A DNA stretch of 43,602 nt from NCBI GenBank assembly GCA_038746265.1, contig JBCDKU010000012.1:1-43602 (forward strand), given 5' to 3'. This document shows, piece after piece, positions 15,682 to 24,167 of this stretch. The position numbers and the translations under genes are program-made. The DNA is from JBCBKP01 sp038746265. Its GTDB lineage: Bacteria; Planctomycetota; Phycisphaerae; Phycisphaerales; UBA1924. Each line of letters opens with the position of its first letter. The first letter of the stretch is position 1. Under the pieces are notes generated by a model. It was not told the DNA's origin. It did no database searches and saw only the letters and a list, made by a program, of their open reading frames with translations.

Positions 15682-16671
15682 TTACCACGCCTTCAGGCGG
15701 CCCGTCAGTGGCTCCACCAGATCCTTGGGCGTCACCACCCCGATCGGCCGCCCGCGGCGTTCGACAATCCCGAGCGGCACCCCCGATTCGCGGAGCCGCG
15801 CGAGGGCTTTCCGGACGGGCATGCTCGCCTCGACGCGGGCGGGCTCGACGACCAGATCGCGGGGCTCGGATTCGGCCGACGCGAGAAGTTCGGTCACGCT
15901 CAGCACCCCCACCACCCGAGCACCGCTCGCCGACCGCGACACTACAGGCACCCGCGTCGGCCCTGCTTTGAGCACGAGCCGCACGACCTCCGATCGGTCC
16001 GCGCCGTCGTCGATGGTGAGCGCGTCGGCCCACCGGACCATCACGTCGCGGACCTTTGTGCGGTCGAGCGCGAGCGCGCGGTCGGCGAGTTGACTCTGCT
16101 CGCCGCTCAGCGAACCGGCCGAGGCCGACTCGCGGATGAGCCGCGCGATCTCGGCCGTCCCGCCAACGGCGCGCTCCGCGGAAACGTCGGCGGACCGGGC
16201 CGCGGCTCGGACGATCAGCAGCACCAGCGGCACGACGCCCACCGCGGTCAGCAGCATCCGGACCGACCACAGGAACCCGGAGAGCGCTCGAGGGAGCGTG
16301 TCGGCGTTGAGACGGAAGAGCTCCTTGGGCAGGCTCTCGCCGAAGATCACCAGCAGCGGCGTGAGCACCGCGGTCTGCACGATCACGATCGTGATGGGCT
16401 CGAGCCCGCTCGCCGCGAGCAGCGCCCCAAGGCCGAGCGTGCCGAAGTAGTTGCAGGCGTTGTTGCCCAGCAGGATCGTGACCAGCACACGCTCGGAGTT
16501 CTGGAGTTCGCGCTGCAGCCGGCTCGCGCCGCGGTCGCCGCCCGATGCCGCGAGCTCGAGTCGCACGCGGCTCAGCCCGTAGATCCCGGTCTCCAACCCG
16601 GACCACAGCGACGAGCCGAGCAGCCCGACGAGCATGAGCAGCGCCCAGCCTGTTGCTTCGAGGGGGCTCAC
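15682..16671 (-). CDS. CNNM (DUF21) transporter-like protein with CBS pair, short form
   Basis: 329 residues. The DUF21/CNNM membrane domain fills about residues 1-150 (G-S-S-L-W-S-G-L-E-T-G-I-Y-G near 20-32, then L-L-G-N-N-A-C-N-Y), followed by a CBS pair (about 195-320, with V-R-D-V-M-V-R and V-P-V-V-S-R). It lacks the C-terminal CorC_HlyC domain seen in its neighbour at 16668..17945. Relatives export or regulate Mg2+ or Co2+. Its ATG overlaps the upstream gene's stop by 4 bases, so the two are translated together and may form a heteromer; that last point is inference. Confidence 0.87.
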   Translation of the reverse strand: MSPLEATGWALLMLVGLLGSSLWSGLETGIYGLSRVRLELAASGGDRGASRLQRELQNSERVLVTILLGNNACNYFGTLGLGALLAASGLEPITIVIVQTAVLTPLLVIFGESLPKELFRLNADTLPRALSGFLWSVRMLLTAVGVVPLVLLIVRAAARSADVSAERAVGGTAEIARLIRESASAGSLSGEQSQLADRALALDRTKVRDVMVRWADALTIDDGADRSEVVRLVLKAGPTRVPVVSRSASGARVVGVLSVTELLASAESEPRDLVVEPARVEASMPVRKALARLRESGVPLGIVERRGRPIGVVTPKDLVEPLTGRLKAW

Positions 16672-17945
16672 GCGGGGGCCTCCTCGAACCAGATCTGGGC
16701 CGACCGCACCGCGCGGCCGTCCATCGCCTCGACCTCGATCGTCGCCGACCCGATCTGAACGGTGTCGCCCGCAGCCGGCACGCGCCCGAGGCAGTCCGCC
16801 AGAAAGCCCCCGACCGTGCTCGCGGCCGACTCGACCGTCGCGCGGCGGAGATCCTCGCCGATTCGCGGCGCAAACAGATCGCAGAACTCGTGCAGCCCGA
16901 GCCGACCGGGCAGGGCCCAGCGATCGAGCCCGACGAGCACGACCTCGTCCGCCATGCCCGGGGTGTTCTCGGCGAGCCCACGCAGGATCTCATCGATCAC
17001 GTCTTCGATCTCGATCAGGCCCGCGACATCGCCCGTCTCGTCCACGCAGATCGCCAGCGACCGGCCCGCCTGCCGGAACCGCTCGAGCACCTGATCGAGC
17101 CGGGCCTGCTCCGGCACGAACAGCGGCTTGCGGACGTACCGCGACAGCGGCGGCGCTTCGGCCGGCTTCCGATCAGCGGCGGCGAGGTACCGTTTGGCAT
17201 CGAGGATGCCGACGATGCCCGCGTCGAGTCCGCCGTCGCACACCGGGAGCAGGTGGTGCCGCGCATGGCTGAGCGCGTCACGCACGCCCGCGACGTCGGC
17301 GGACGCGTCAACCCAATCGAGATCAACGCGGGGCGTCATGACCGCTCGTGCACGCACGCCGCCGAGTCCGAGGACACGGGCGAGGGCCTTGCGCTGGTCG
17401 GGCGTGAAGCGGTCGGAGGTCGCCTCGACGAGCGACGCGAGCTCGTCGGGCGTCGCGGGATCGGGGGCCGACGCCCCGGGCGCGATCACGCGGGTCAGCG
17501 GCGCGAGGACGAGCAGGTCGATCAGCCGCAGCGGGACGCCGATGAGCGTCTGCAGCGCGAGCATGGGCGGGGCGAGCAGCGCGGCCGCGGCGCGGTTGTG
17601 TGTCCGCGCGAGCAGCTTGGCAAGCACCTCGCCGAACAGCACGACCGCGAGCACCGCCGTCACGCCCGAGGCCGCGGCCCACAGGCCGCCGAGCCGCGAG
17701 CTGACGAGCGACGCGACCGCGAAGTACGCGACGTTGATGGTCATGTTCAGGATCAGCACGAGCAGCAGCAGCCGGCGGGGTGAGGCCAGCAGAGACTCCA
17801 CCGCCGCCCCGCGGCCCTTGGCCCGCAGCTCGGCGCGGTCGTCGAAGCTCAGGCTGAACAGCGCGGTTTCCGAGCCCGACGCGATGCCCGACACCACCAG
17901 GAGCCCGGCGAGAACCAGCAGCAGCGGCGCAAGCTCCGCGATCAT
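16668..17945 (-). CDS. CNNM/CorC-type hemolysin family protein, full form
   Basis: 425 residues. The membrane domain (1-~180) contains G-I-A-S-G-S-E-T-A-L-F-S-L (19-31) and L-N-M-T-I-N-V-A-Y-F. A CBS pair follows (about 205-325; A-R-A-V-M-T-P-R-V-D-L-D and I-C-V-D-E-T-G-D-V-A-G-L-I-E-I-E-D-V). The last ~80 residues are a CorC_HlyC domain (G-L-H-E-F-C-D-L-F, then S-T-V-G-G-F-L and a V-Q-I-G-S-A-T-I-E-V-E-A-M strand). This is the complete architecture of bacterial CNNM Mg2+ transporters. It overlaps the genes on both sides by 4 bases (ATGA). Confidence 0.9.
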   Translation of the reverse strand: MIAELAPLLLVLAGLLVVSGIASGSETALFSLSFDDRAELRAKGRGAAVESLLASPRRLLLLVLILNMTINVAYFAVASLVSSRLGGLWAAASGVTAVLAVVLFGEVLAKLLARTHNRAAAALLAPPMLALQTLIGVPLRLIDLLVLAPLTRVIAPGASAPDPATPDELASLVEATSDRFTPDQRKALARVLGLGGVRARAVMTPRVDLDWVDASADVAGVRDALSHARHHLLPVCDGGLDAGIVGILDAKRYLAAADRKPAEAPPLSRYVRKPLFVPEQARLDQVLERFRQAGRSLAICVDETGDVAGLIEIEDVIDEILRGLAENTPGMADEVVLVGLDRWALPGRLGLHEFCDLFAPRIGEDLRRATVESAASTVGGFLADCLGRVPAAGDTVQIGSATIEVEAMDGRAVRSAQIWFEEAPA

Positions 17946-18502
17946 GCTTGTGTATCGGCCGCGTCGTCGAGTCCGCTGTACGCAGGATCAAGCTGCTCGA
18001 TCAGCCGCTCGGTGTACCGCCACGCGTTGAGCACGAGCCGGATCTCGGCGAGCACGCCGTCCCCGGTCGCGCGGCCGAACAGCTCCGCGACCTCGGCCTC
18101 GTAGCCGCGGCGTTTGTCCTGAGCCCAGCCGCGCCACTTCGCCCGGGCCTCATCGCCGCCCTCGGCGAGCTCGGACTCGATCTCCATCCGCAGCATCATG
18201 GTCTCTTCGAGGAAGCCGTCAGGGAGCGAGCGGTCCTCGGATGCAGACGCCCCGCCGAGCAGCGCGAGCAGCGCGGCCGCGCGGTCTTCCGGGTCCAGCA
18301 GCACACGCTTGGCGTCGTTGATCTCCGCCGAGGCGCGGGCGATCTCGGAATCATCGAGACCCGGCGCGCGATCGGGATGCAGGAGCGCGCTCTTCTTGCG
18401 ATGGGCCCGGCGGACGTCATCGGGATCGACGTCGTAGGTGCGCTCCAGTCCGAGCGCCCGCCATGGGTCGGTCTGAATCTGATTGGGCTCCGTCTCGGTC
18501 AT
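17942..18502 (-). CDS. HscB-like J-domain co-chaperone
   Basis: 186 residues from the ATG at 18502 (M-T-E-T-E-P-N-Q); the open frame upstream of it is only a shadow of the rhodanese gene. An N-terminal J domain (about 10-75) has the H-P-D tripeptide at 42-44 that stimulates Hsp70 ATPase. The C-terminal helical part (F-L-E-E-T-M-M-L-R-M-E-I at about 97-108, then helices to the end) resembles the HscB domain that binds the IscU scaffold. There is no N-terminal CxxC zinc knuckle. No isc genes or hscA lie nearby, so the iron-sulfur role is a family-based guess. It lies 8 bases downstream of the rhodanese-like gene and overlaps the CNNM gene. Confidence 0.82.
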   Translation of the reverse strand: MTETEPNQIQTDPWRALGLERTYDVDPDDVRRAHRKKSALLHPDRAPGLDDSEIARASAEINDAKRVLLDPEDRAAALLALLGGASASEDRSLPDGFLEETMMLRMEIESELAEGGDEARAKWRGWAQDKRRGYEAEVAELFGRATGDGVLAEIRLVLNAWRYTERLIEQLDPAYSGLDDAADTQA

Positions 18503-18510
18503 GCTCGTCT

Positions 18511-19005
18511 TTATCGCCGCCGCAGCCGCGGCGGGAGGGTCTCGCGTTCGCGGGCGAACCAGGGCTCGGGGTCGGGCCCGCGTTCGATCGGCAGGCCGGC
18601 CCGGGTCCATTCCTCCATGCCGCCGAAATACAGGTAGACGTCCTTGTAATCCAGCACCATGAGCCGCTTCGTCATCGCCCGGGCGGCCGCGCTGGCGGGG
18701 TTCGCGCCGTAGACGATGATGTTGTCGTACGACGCGATCCGCCGGTCGCGCCCGACCGACCGGTCCGTGCGTAGATCCGTGATGACCGCGTGCTTCGCGC
18801 CGGGCAGGTGGGCTTCCTGGTAGTCGCTCTGAGCCCGCGGGTCGATCAGGACCACCCGGGCCGGCTCCCGCTCGGAGGCCCGGAGCAGATCTCGGACCTT
18901 GCCGATCGAGATCGGGTCGATGTCGCTGTCGTCGATGGAGTTGCACCCGCCGAGCAGCAGCGCCGCCGCGGTCCCGAGCACCGCAAGGATCGCGTTCCTC
19001 TTCAT
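18511..19005 (-). CDS. Rhodanese-like lipoprotein without the catalytic Cys
   Basis: 164 residues. A lipobox L-L-G-G-C places the lipid-bearing Cys at 21. The rest is a single rhodanese-like domain: V-V-L-I-D-P-R-A-Q-S-D-Y-Q-E-A-H-L-P-G-A (49-68) and Y-F-G-G-M-E-E-W-T-R-A-G-L-P-I (125-139). The usual active-site loop 'V-Y-C-x-x-G-x-R' is replaced by I-V-Y-G-A-N-P-A-S-A-A-A, so no cysteine is available to carry sulfur and the domain is probably a non-catalytic binding module. First gene of the minus-strand run into hscB-like and CNNM genes, divergent from rseP. Confidence 0.85.
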   Translation of the reverse strand: MKRNAILAVLGTAAALLLGGCNSIDDSDIDPISIGKVRDLLRASEREPARVVLIDPRAQSDYQEAHLPGAKHAVITDLRTDRSVGRDRRIASYDNIIVYGANPASAAARAMTKRLMVLDYKDVYLYFGGMEEWTRAGLPIERGPDPEPWFARERETLPPRLRRR

Positions 19006-19125
19006 AGAGCCATCGTATGGCGTGGCGATTCATCGTGCGGGGCGTGTTGACCCGATCGAAACCGCTGGGCGGCAACACCGAACCCACTCGCATCTGGCAC
19101 GCCCGCCCGCTCGTAGGATCCAACT
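19006..19125. promoter_or_regulatory. Divergent intergenic region, rhodanese-lipoprotein / rseP
   Basis: 120 bases between divergent starts must hold promoters for both transcripts. Near the minus-strand start is a short dyad GCCAT-CGT-ATGGC (19008-19020). AGGATCC (about 19114-19122) serves as the rseP ribosome site. I could not identify a convincing -35/-10 pair. Confidence 0.35.
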
Positions 19126-21249
19126 ATGACTTCTCTGACCGGCACGCTCGGCACCCTCATCGATCTGCTCACCGTCGTGCTCGGCTTCGGGCTCATCGTT
19201 TTCCTGCACGAGCTGGGGCACTTCCTCGCTGCCCGCTGGGCCGGCATCCGCGTGCAGGCGTTCGCGGTGGGTATGGGGCCGGCGATCTTCAGCTACCGGA
19301 AGGGGATGGGCGTCACGCAGGGTTCGTCGGAGGCGGCGTACAACGAACTCGTCCGCGCCGCGGTCGGCGAGGCGGGCGATGCACGCGAAGACGCCCGCCG
19401 CAAGCTGTCCGGCGAGGTGAGCCCGACCGAGTACCGCCTCAACGCCCTGCCGCTCGGTGGGTACGTCAAGATGCTGGGCCAGGACGACATGGATCCGTCC
19501 TCGGTGAGCGACGCGCCCGACAGCTATCAGAACGCGACGGTGCCGAAGCGGATGGTCGTGATCTCCGCGGGCGTGCTCGTGAACCTCATCACGGCCGCCT
19601 TCATGTTCATGTTTGTGTTCCTCGTCGGCCGCGACGTCGAGCCCGCGGTGATCGGAAGCGTGCGACCGGACTCCCCCGCCGCCACGGCGCAGGTTCTCAA
19701 CGCGGCAGAGGTCGGTCTGCCGACCGACGCCGCGGGGCTCGAGGTCGGCGACCGCGTGCTCTCCGTCGATGGCGACACGCCGCGCGACTTCAACGAGCTC
19801 GCGCTCATGGTCGCGATGGCGGGCCGCGACGCGGTGCTACCCGTCGAGATCGAACGCCCGGGCGTCGCGGAACCGCTGCGCTTCGAGATCACGCCCGAGA
19901 AGGACGAGGTCACGCGGCTGCTCAGCCTGGGCGTGCTGCCCGCGCAGTCGCTCGAGCTGGTCTCGCCGCAGAACGCAACCGAGCGGGCGGAGTACCGCGA
20001 CCTGCTCGACAGCCTCGGCCTGCAGGACGTCCCGCTCGGCTCCACGCTCATCGCGGCCGGCGGACGGGACCTCACCTACTTCGGCGAGCTTGATGCGCTG
20101 TTCGATTCATCCGCGCCGGTCAACGCGACGTTCGAGACTCCGGAAGGCGAGCGGATCGACACCGAGATCCCGTCGAGACCCGCACGGTTCTTCGACGAGA
20201 TCGCGGCTCCGGAGGGGAGCGTCGCCGTTCAGCACCTATTCGGCATGCAGGGCCTGCTCATGGTGAACCTCTCGAGCGGCGCAGAACCGCGCCAGGGCCT
20301 CGAGCGCGGCGATCTGCTCACGCGGGTCGGCGATATCGCGTTCCCGAGCTACGACGAGGCATTCGCCGCGATCCGCGCGAACGCAGGCAGGCCGCTCACG
20401 CTCGAAGTCCTCCATGATGGCGCTGTGGTGTCACTCGATGTCAAGGTCGGACGTGACGGCCGCATCGGCTTCACGGCTCAGGACGCCTTCGAGCACACGA
20501 ACATCACCGCCGCCATCCCGGAGCGCGTCCGCCCGCTCGACGGCGGCCCGTGGCGCGAACCACCGGCCCTCGGCGTGATCGGCTCCGCGGGCACACGGAT
20601 CGTGTCGGTCGCCGGTGAGCCGACCGCGACACTCGCGGACGTGCGCGAGCAGATCCTGCAGGCCGGCCCGGGTGAGATCGAGCTGGGACTCGAAGTCCCG
20701 CTGACGGACGCAGACGGCGAGCCTGTCCGAGAAACAGCGACGCTCTCGCTCAGCGAAGACGACTTCGATCGGCTCGTCGAGCGCGGCTACACCCCGCCCC
20801 TCGGCTTCTCGACCAGCTTCGAGCTCACGACCACCACGCTCAGGGCCGAGGGACCGATCGAGGCCGTCGCGTTCGGCCTGCGCGATACCAAGAACATGGT
20901 CGTCCGCACCTACCTCACGATCGCGCGTCTCTTCGACGGCACCGTGCAGGTCACGCACCTCCGCGGGCCCGTCGGCATCGCGCACGTCGGCACGCTCATC
21001 GCCGACCGCGGACCGATCTGGCTGATCTGGTTCTTCGCCTTGATCAGCGTGAACCTCGCGGTGATCAACTTCCTGCCGCTGCCGATCGTGGACGGCGGGC
21101 AGTTCCTGATGCTGTGCTACGAGGGCCTCCGCGGCAAGCCCGTGCCGATCGCGGTGCAGAGCGCGGTCACGCTCGCGGGCCTGCTGATGATCGCGACGAT
21201 GTTCCTCGTGCTGACGTTCAACGATGTCCGCAACCTGCTGGGCGTCTGA
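19126..21249 (+). CDS. rseP: Site-2 protease RseP-like, enlarged with several PDZ domains
   Basis: 707 residues, an intramembrane zinc metalloprotease. The first helix carries H-E-L-G-H at 28-32 and the distal L-P-I-V-D-G-G at about 652-658 supplies the third zinc ligand (Asp656). Between them are three or more PDZ-like units: G-L-E-V-G-D-R-V-L-S-V-D-G (about 204-216), G-L-E-R-G-D-L-L-T-R-V-G-D (about 388-400) and G-T-R-I-V-S-V-A-G-E (about 487-496), with a possible further one near 305-330. E. coli RseP has about 450 residues and two PDZ domains, so this protein is about 250 residues longer. It should cut anti-sigma factors or signal-peptide remnants. The usual dxr/cdsA/bamA neighbours are absent. 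Confidence 0.92.
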   Translation: MTSLTGTLGTLIDLLTVVLGFGLIVFLHELGHFLAARWAGIRVQAFAVGMGPAIFSYRKGMGVTQGSSEAAYNELVRAAVGEAGDAREDARRKLSGEVSPTEYRLNALPLGGYVKMLGQDDMDPSSVSDAPDSYQNATVPKRMVVISAGVLVNLITAAFMFMFVFLVGRDVEPAVIGSVRPDSPAATAQVLNAAEVGLPTDAAGLEVGDRVLSVDGDTPRDFNELALMVAMAGRDAVLPVEIERPGVAEPLRFEITPEKDEVTRLLSLGVLPAQSLELVSPQNATERAEYRDLLDSLGLQDVPLGSTLIAAGGRDLTYFGELDALFDSSAPVNATFETPEGERIDTEIPSRPARFFDEIAAPEGSVAVQHLFGMQGLLMVNLSSGAEPRQGLERGDLLTRVGDIAFPSYDEAFAAIRANAGRPLTLEVLHDGAVVSLDVKVGRDGRIGFTAQDAFEHTNITAAIPERVRPLDGGPWREPPALGVIGSAGTRIVSVAGEPTATLADVREQILQAGPGEIELGLEVPLTDADGEPVRETATLSLSEDDFDRLVERGYTPPLGFSTSFELTTTTLRAEGPIEAVAFGLRDTKNMVVRTYLTIARLFDGTVQVTHLRGPVGIAHVGTLIADRGPIWLIWFFALISVNLAVINFLPLPIVDGGQFLMLCYEGLRGKPVPIAVQSAVTLAGLLMIATMFLVLTFNDVRNLLGV

Positions 21250-21267
21250 CCGCCGTACGCTCGCCGC

Positions 21268-22209
21268 GTGGTGCTCTCGCTCTCGATCCCCGGTCCGCCC
21301 GATCTCTTCGGGCTCACGCTGCTCCTGCTGCTCGGGCTCGCCGTCTACGTCTCGCTCATCTCGCTGATGACCGCCTGCCGCCTCACGCGCCCGCCGCGGC
21401 GGACGTACGGCTGGGCCGTCGCCCGCGGTGTGCCGGGCGATCCCTCGGAACTCGATCAGCCGCTCGCGTCCGAGAGCTGGACCTTCCAGAGCCGCGGCCG
21501 CGACCTGCCCGTCTGGGACGTCGCGGGCCTCGACCCGGAGGGCCCCGTCATCGTCGTCACCCACGGCTGGGGCAGCTCGCGGATCGGCACGCTCGTTCGT
21601 CTGCCGGCCCTCGCCGAGGTTGCGTCGCGCGTCGTCCTCTGGGACATGCCGGGCCACGGCGACGCACCCGGCGCGTGCGAGCTCGCGTTCGGCGAGGTCG
21701 ATGATCTCCGCGCCCTGGTCTCGCGCATCCGCGACGACCGGCCGCTCGTGCTCTACGGCTGGTCGCTCGGCGGCGAGGTCACGCTCCGCGCGGTCGCGGG
21801 CGGGCTCGGAGCCGACGCCGTGGTGCTCGAGGGCGTCTATCGCACGGGCCTGATACCCGCGTGGAACGTGATGAAGCAGGCGGGCTACCCCGTGCTCGTC
21901 AACGCCCCCGCCGCGATGGCGATCATCGGGCTGCGGCATGGACTTCGGCCCGGGCGCCGATTCGAGGACATCACGCCGCTCGCGAACAACGTCGCCGCAC
22001 CAGCGCTGGTGCTCCACGGCTCGATCGATCAGACCAGCCCGATCGAAGACGGCCGCGCGATCGCCGACGCGATGCCGAACGCGGAGTTCATCGAGATCGA
22101 CAGCGCGGGCCACAATGACATCTGGTCAGAAGAACACGCGGCTCCCGCGCGCGAAGCCGTGCAGGAACTCGCCCGCCGGTTCAGAGCGTCATCGACTCGC
22201 CCGGCGTGA
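21268..22209 (+). CDS. Alpha/beta hydrolase with N-terminal membrane anchor
   Basis: 313 residues from a GTG at 21268, 18 bases after rseP on the same strand. The hydrophobic stretch at about 13-37 (L-F-G-L-T-L-L-L-L-L-G-L-A-V-Y) is an anchor. The hydrolase domain has V-V-T-H-G-W-G-S-S (about 95-103, oxyanion-hole region), W-D-M-P-G-H-G-D, nucleophile Ser in G-W-S-L-G-G (about 167-172), V-L-H-G-S-I-D-Q-T-S (acid) and S-A-G-H-N-D (base His). This is the serine-hydrolase fold; substrate unknown. The last 29 bases overlap the convergent UPF0173 gene. Confidence 0.88.
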   Translation: MVLSLSIPGPPDLFGLTLLLLLGLAVYVSLISLMTACRLTRPPRRTYGWAVARGVPGDPSELDQPLASESWTFQSRGRDLPVWDVAGLDPEGPVIVVTHGWGSSRIGTLVRLPALAEVASRVVLWDMPGHGDAPGACELAFGEVDDLRALVSRIRDDRPLVLYGWSLGGEVTLRAVAGGLGADAVVLEGVYRTGLIPAWNVMKQAGYPVLVNAPAAMAIIGLRHGLRPGRRFEDITPLANNVAAPALVLHGSIDQTSPIEDGRAIADAMPNAEFIEIDSAGHNDIWSEEHAAPAREAVQELARRFRASSTRPA

Positions 22210-22858
22210 GCTCGTGCACCTCGGTGCCGATCGGCTTGAAGGTCGAGATGTCATCACGCAGCAAGGGCCACGTCCCGTAGTGGCACGGGATCGCGTGCTG
22301 GGCTCCGACAAGCTCCGCGGCCTGCGTCGCCTGCTCCGGGCCCATCGTGAAGCGGTCACCCACGGGCAGGATCGCGAGCTGCGGGATGTACAGCTCGCCG
22401 ATGAGCTTCATGTCGCTGAAGAGCGCGGTGTCGCCCGCGTGGTAGATCGTTTTGCCTCCGATGTTGATCACGGTTCCGGCCGCTTCTCCGAGCGGGAGCC
22501 CGTTGAAGCTCGATGAGTGGAACGCCTGCACCAACGCGACGTAGCCGAAGGGTGTCGGCACGCGGCCGCCGTGGTTCATCGGCTCAAGGTTGTCGAGGTT
22601 GCCGCCGTCGTCACCACCCAGGTACTCGCAGATCTCGTAGTTCGCGAAGACCGTCGCGCCTGTTCGCTTCGCGATCTTCGAGCAGTCCGCGAAGTGGTCG
22701 GCGTGGGCGTGCGTGACGACGATGTGCGTGCACTCGACGTCGGCCGCCTTTATCGAGGCTTTCGGGTTGTCGTCGAGGAACGGATCGATGAGCACCGCGT
22801 GCTCGTCCGACTTGATGAGGAAGGTCGCGTGGCCCAGAAAGTGAACTTCGACGCTCAT
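22181..22858 (-). CDS. UPF0173 metal-dependent hydrolase (metallo-beta-lactamase fold)
   Basis: 225 residues, cytoplasmic. The opening F-L-G-H-A-T-F-L-I and I-D-P-F-L-D-D-N-P are the UPF0173 hallmark, followed by the metal motif T-H-A-H-A-D-H (about 49-55), the second ligand H near 'A-F-H-S-S-S-F', Y-H-A-G-D-T-A-L-F, and a C-terminal P-C-H-Y-G-T-W. AGGAG lies 9 bases before the ATG. It follows gpsA by 53 bases on the same strand and is probably co-transcribed with it. The physiological substrate of the family is not established. Confidence 0.92.
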   Translation of the reverse strand: MSVEVHFLGHATFLIKSDEHAVLIDPFLDDNPKASIKAADVECTHIVVTHAHADHFADCSKIAKRTGATVFANYEICEYLGGDDGGNLDNLEPMNHGGRVPTPFGYVALVQAFHSSSFNGLPLGEAAGTVINIGGKTIYHAGDTALFSDMKLIGELYIPQLAILPVGDRFTMGPEQATQAAELVGAQHAIPCHYGTWPLLRDDISTFKPIGTEVHELTPGESMTL

Positions 22859-22911
22859 GCGGTGATCTCCTGCGGTTCGTTCCGCAGGCTACCGCGCCAC
22901 GCCAAACGGCG

Positions 22912-23967
22912 CTAGCCGACGGTCTCATCCTTGAGATCACGGCTCATCAGCTCGCTGATCGCGCGAATCGGATCGAGCCCGTCGAACAGCACCGCGTGCA
23001 CCGCCGACGCGATCGGCAGATCCACGCGGTACCGCTGGGCCAGATCCGCGACCGACTTCGTCGTCGCGATGCCCTCGACAACGTGCCCCGTGTCCTTGAG
23101 GTGCTGCTCGAGCGAAATGCCCTTGCCCAGCGCCTCGCCGCACTGGCGGTTGCGGCCCTCGGGGCTGAAACAAGTCGTCGCGAGGTCGCCCACGCCCGCG
23201 ATGCCGAAGAACGTGCTCGGGCTTGCGCCCATCGCAGCGCCGAGCCGCGCGATCTCGGCGAGCCCGCGCGCGAGCAGCGCCGACTTGGCGTTCGACCCCG
23301 CCTGCAGCCCGTCGAGGATGCCGGCCGCGATCGCGATGACGTTCTTGATCGCGCCCGCGAGCTCGACGCCCAGCAGGTCGTCGTGGGTGTAAACCCGCAT
23401 GTAGCTCGTTGAGAAAATCCGCTGCAGATCCTCGGCGAGTCCCTCGGTGTCCGCTGCCGCGATCATCGTCGCGGGCAGCCCGCGTGCGAGTTCGGCAGCG
23501 ATCGTCGGTCCCGAAAGGCACGCGCTCGGCCGCGCGGGCGCATCGGGGTTGTCCGCGATCGCATCGGCGATGATCTGCGTGGGCCGCATGAGAGTGCCGT
23601 TCTCGATCCCCTTTGCGACCGAGACCACCGCCGACCCGTCGGGGACCGCGCCGCGGATCGAGGACCACGCGCCGCGGGTCGCCTGGACCGGGATCGCCGA
23701 GACGATCAGGTCCGCGCAGTCGAGCGCTCGGCCCGGGTCGTTCGAGACCGAGACCGCGTCGGGCAGGACGAAATCCGCGAGCCGGTCCGAGCGGCGGGTC
23801 TGGATGAGTTCGTCCGATTCAGCCTGGGTGTGCCCCCACATCGAGACGGTCGCGAATCCGGCGTCGGCGAGCATGGCCGCGCTGACGAGACCCATCTGCC
23901 CGAGCCCGAGCACCGCGACCCGAGGTCGGTCGGGGAGAATGGTGTTGTTCTGGTCCTGATCGGGCAC
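22912..23967 (-). CDS. gpsA: NAD(P)-dependent glycerol-3-phosphate dehydrogenase
   Basis: 351 residues from a GTG at 23967, preferred over upstream in-frame codons because AGGA sits about 9 bases before it and the Rossmann fold follows soon after. It reduces dihydroxyacetone phosphate to sn-glycerol-3-phosphate for membrane phospholipids. Seen: V-A-V-L-G-L-G-Q-M-G (nucleotide site, about 17-26), V-A-K-G-I-E-N-G-T-L, L-S-G-P-T-I-A-A-E-L, the catalytic Lys in A-G-A-I-K-N-V-I-A-I-A-A-G, and G-V-G-D-L-A-T-T-C-F-S-P-E-G-R-N. Length compares well with E. coli GpsA (339). The neighbouring plsY, often paired with it, is absent. Confidence 0.95.
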   Translation of the reverse strand: MPDQDQNNTILPDRPRVAVLGLGQMGLVSAAMLADAGFATVSMWGHTQAESDELIQTRRSDRLADFVLPDAVSVSNDPGRALDCADLIVSAIPVQATRGAWSSIRGAVPDGSAVVSVAKGIENGTLMRPTQIIADAIADNPDAPARPSACLSGPTIAAELARGLPATMIAAADTEGLAEDLQRIFSTSYMRVYTHDDLLGVELAGAIKNVIAIAAGILDGLQAGSNAKSALLARGLAEIARLGAAMGASPSTFFGIAGVGDLATTCFSPEGRNRQCGEALGKGISLEQHLKDTGHVVEGIATTKSVADLAQRYRVDLPIASAVHAVLFDGLDPIRAISELMSRDLKDETVG

Positions 23968-24167
23968 GAGTGAGGTTCCTGATTCACACGGGACCGGGCG
24001 GCATCCGAACCGCAGGCCGGCGACGATCGTAAGACGGGGCACGGGATCGCGCACGGAACGCGCGGTTTCGGCCAATCCGAGCGGCTTCAGATGGGCGGGA
24101 ACAGAACTCTGTCGCCTATTGTTTGGGTCACTCTCGGGACGCACGCAGGACTACGGAGCACGTACCC
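23968..24167. promoter_or_regulatory. Divergent intergenic region, gpsA / metal ATPase
   Basis: 200 bases between divergent starts. The gpsA Shine-Dalgarno (AGGAACC on the minus strand, about 23973-23980) and the ATPase one (GGAG at 24155-24158) are visible. An AT-richer patch at about 24112-24126 (TGTCGCCTATTGTTTGGG) is the likeliest promoter core for the ATPase. I see no clear metal-regulator operator such as a long perfect dyad. Confidence 0.35.
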
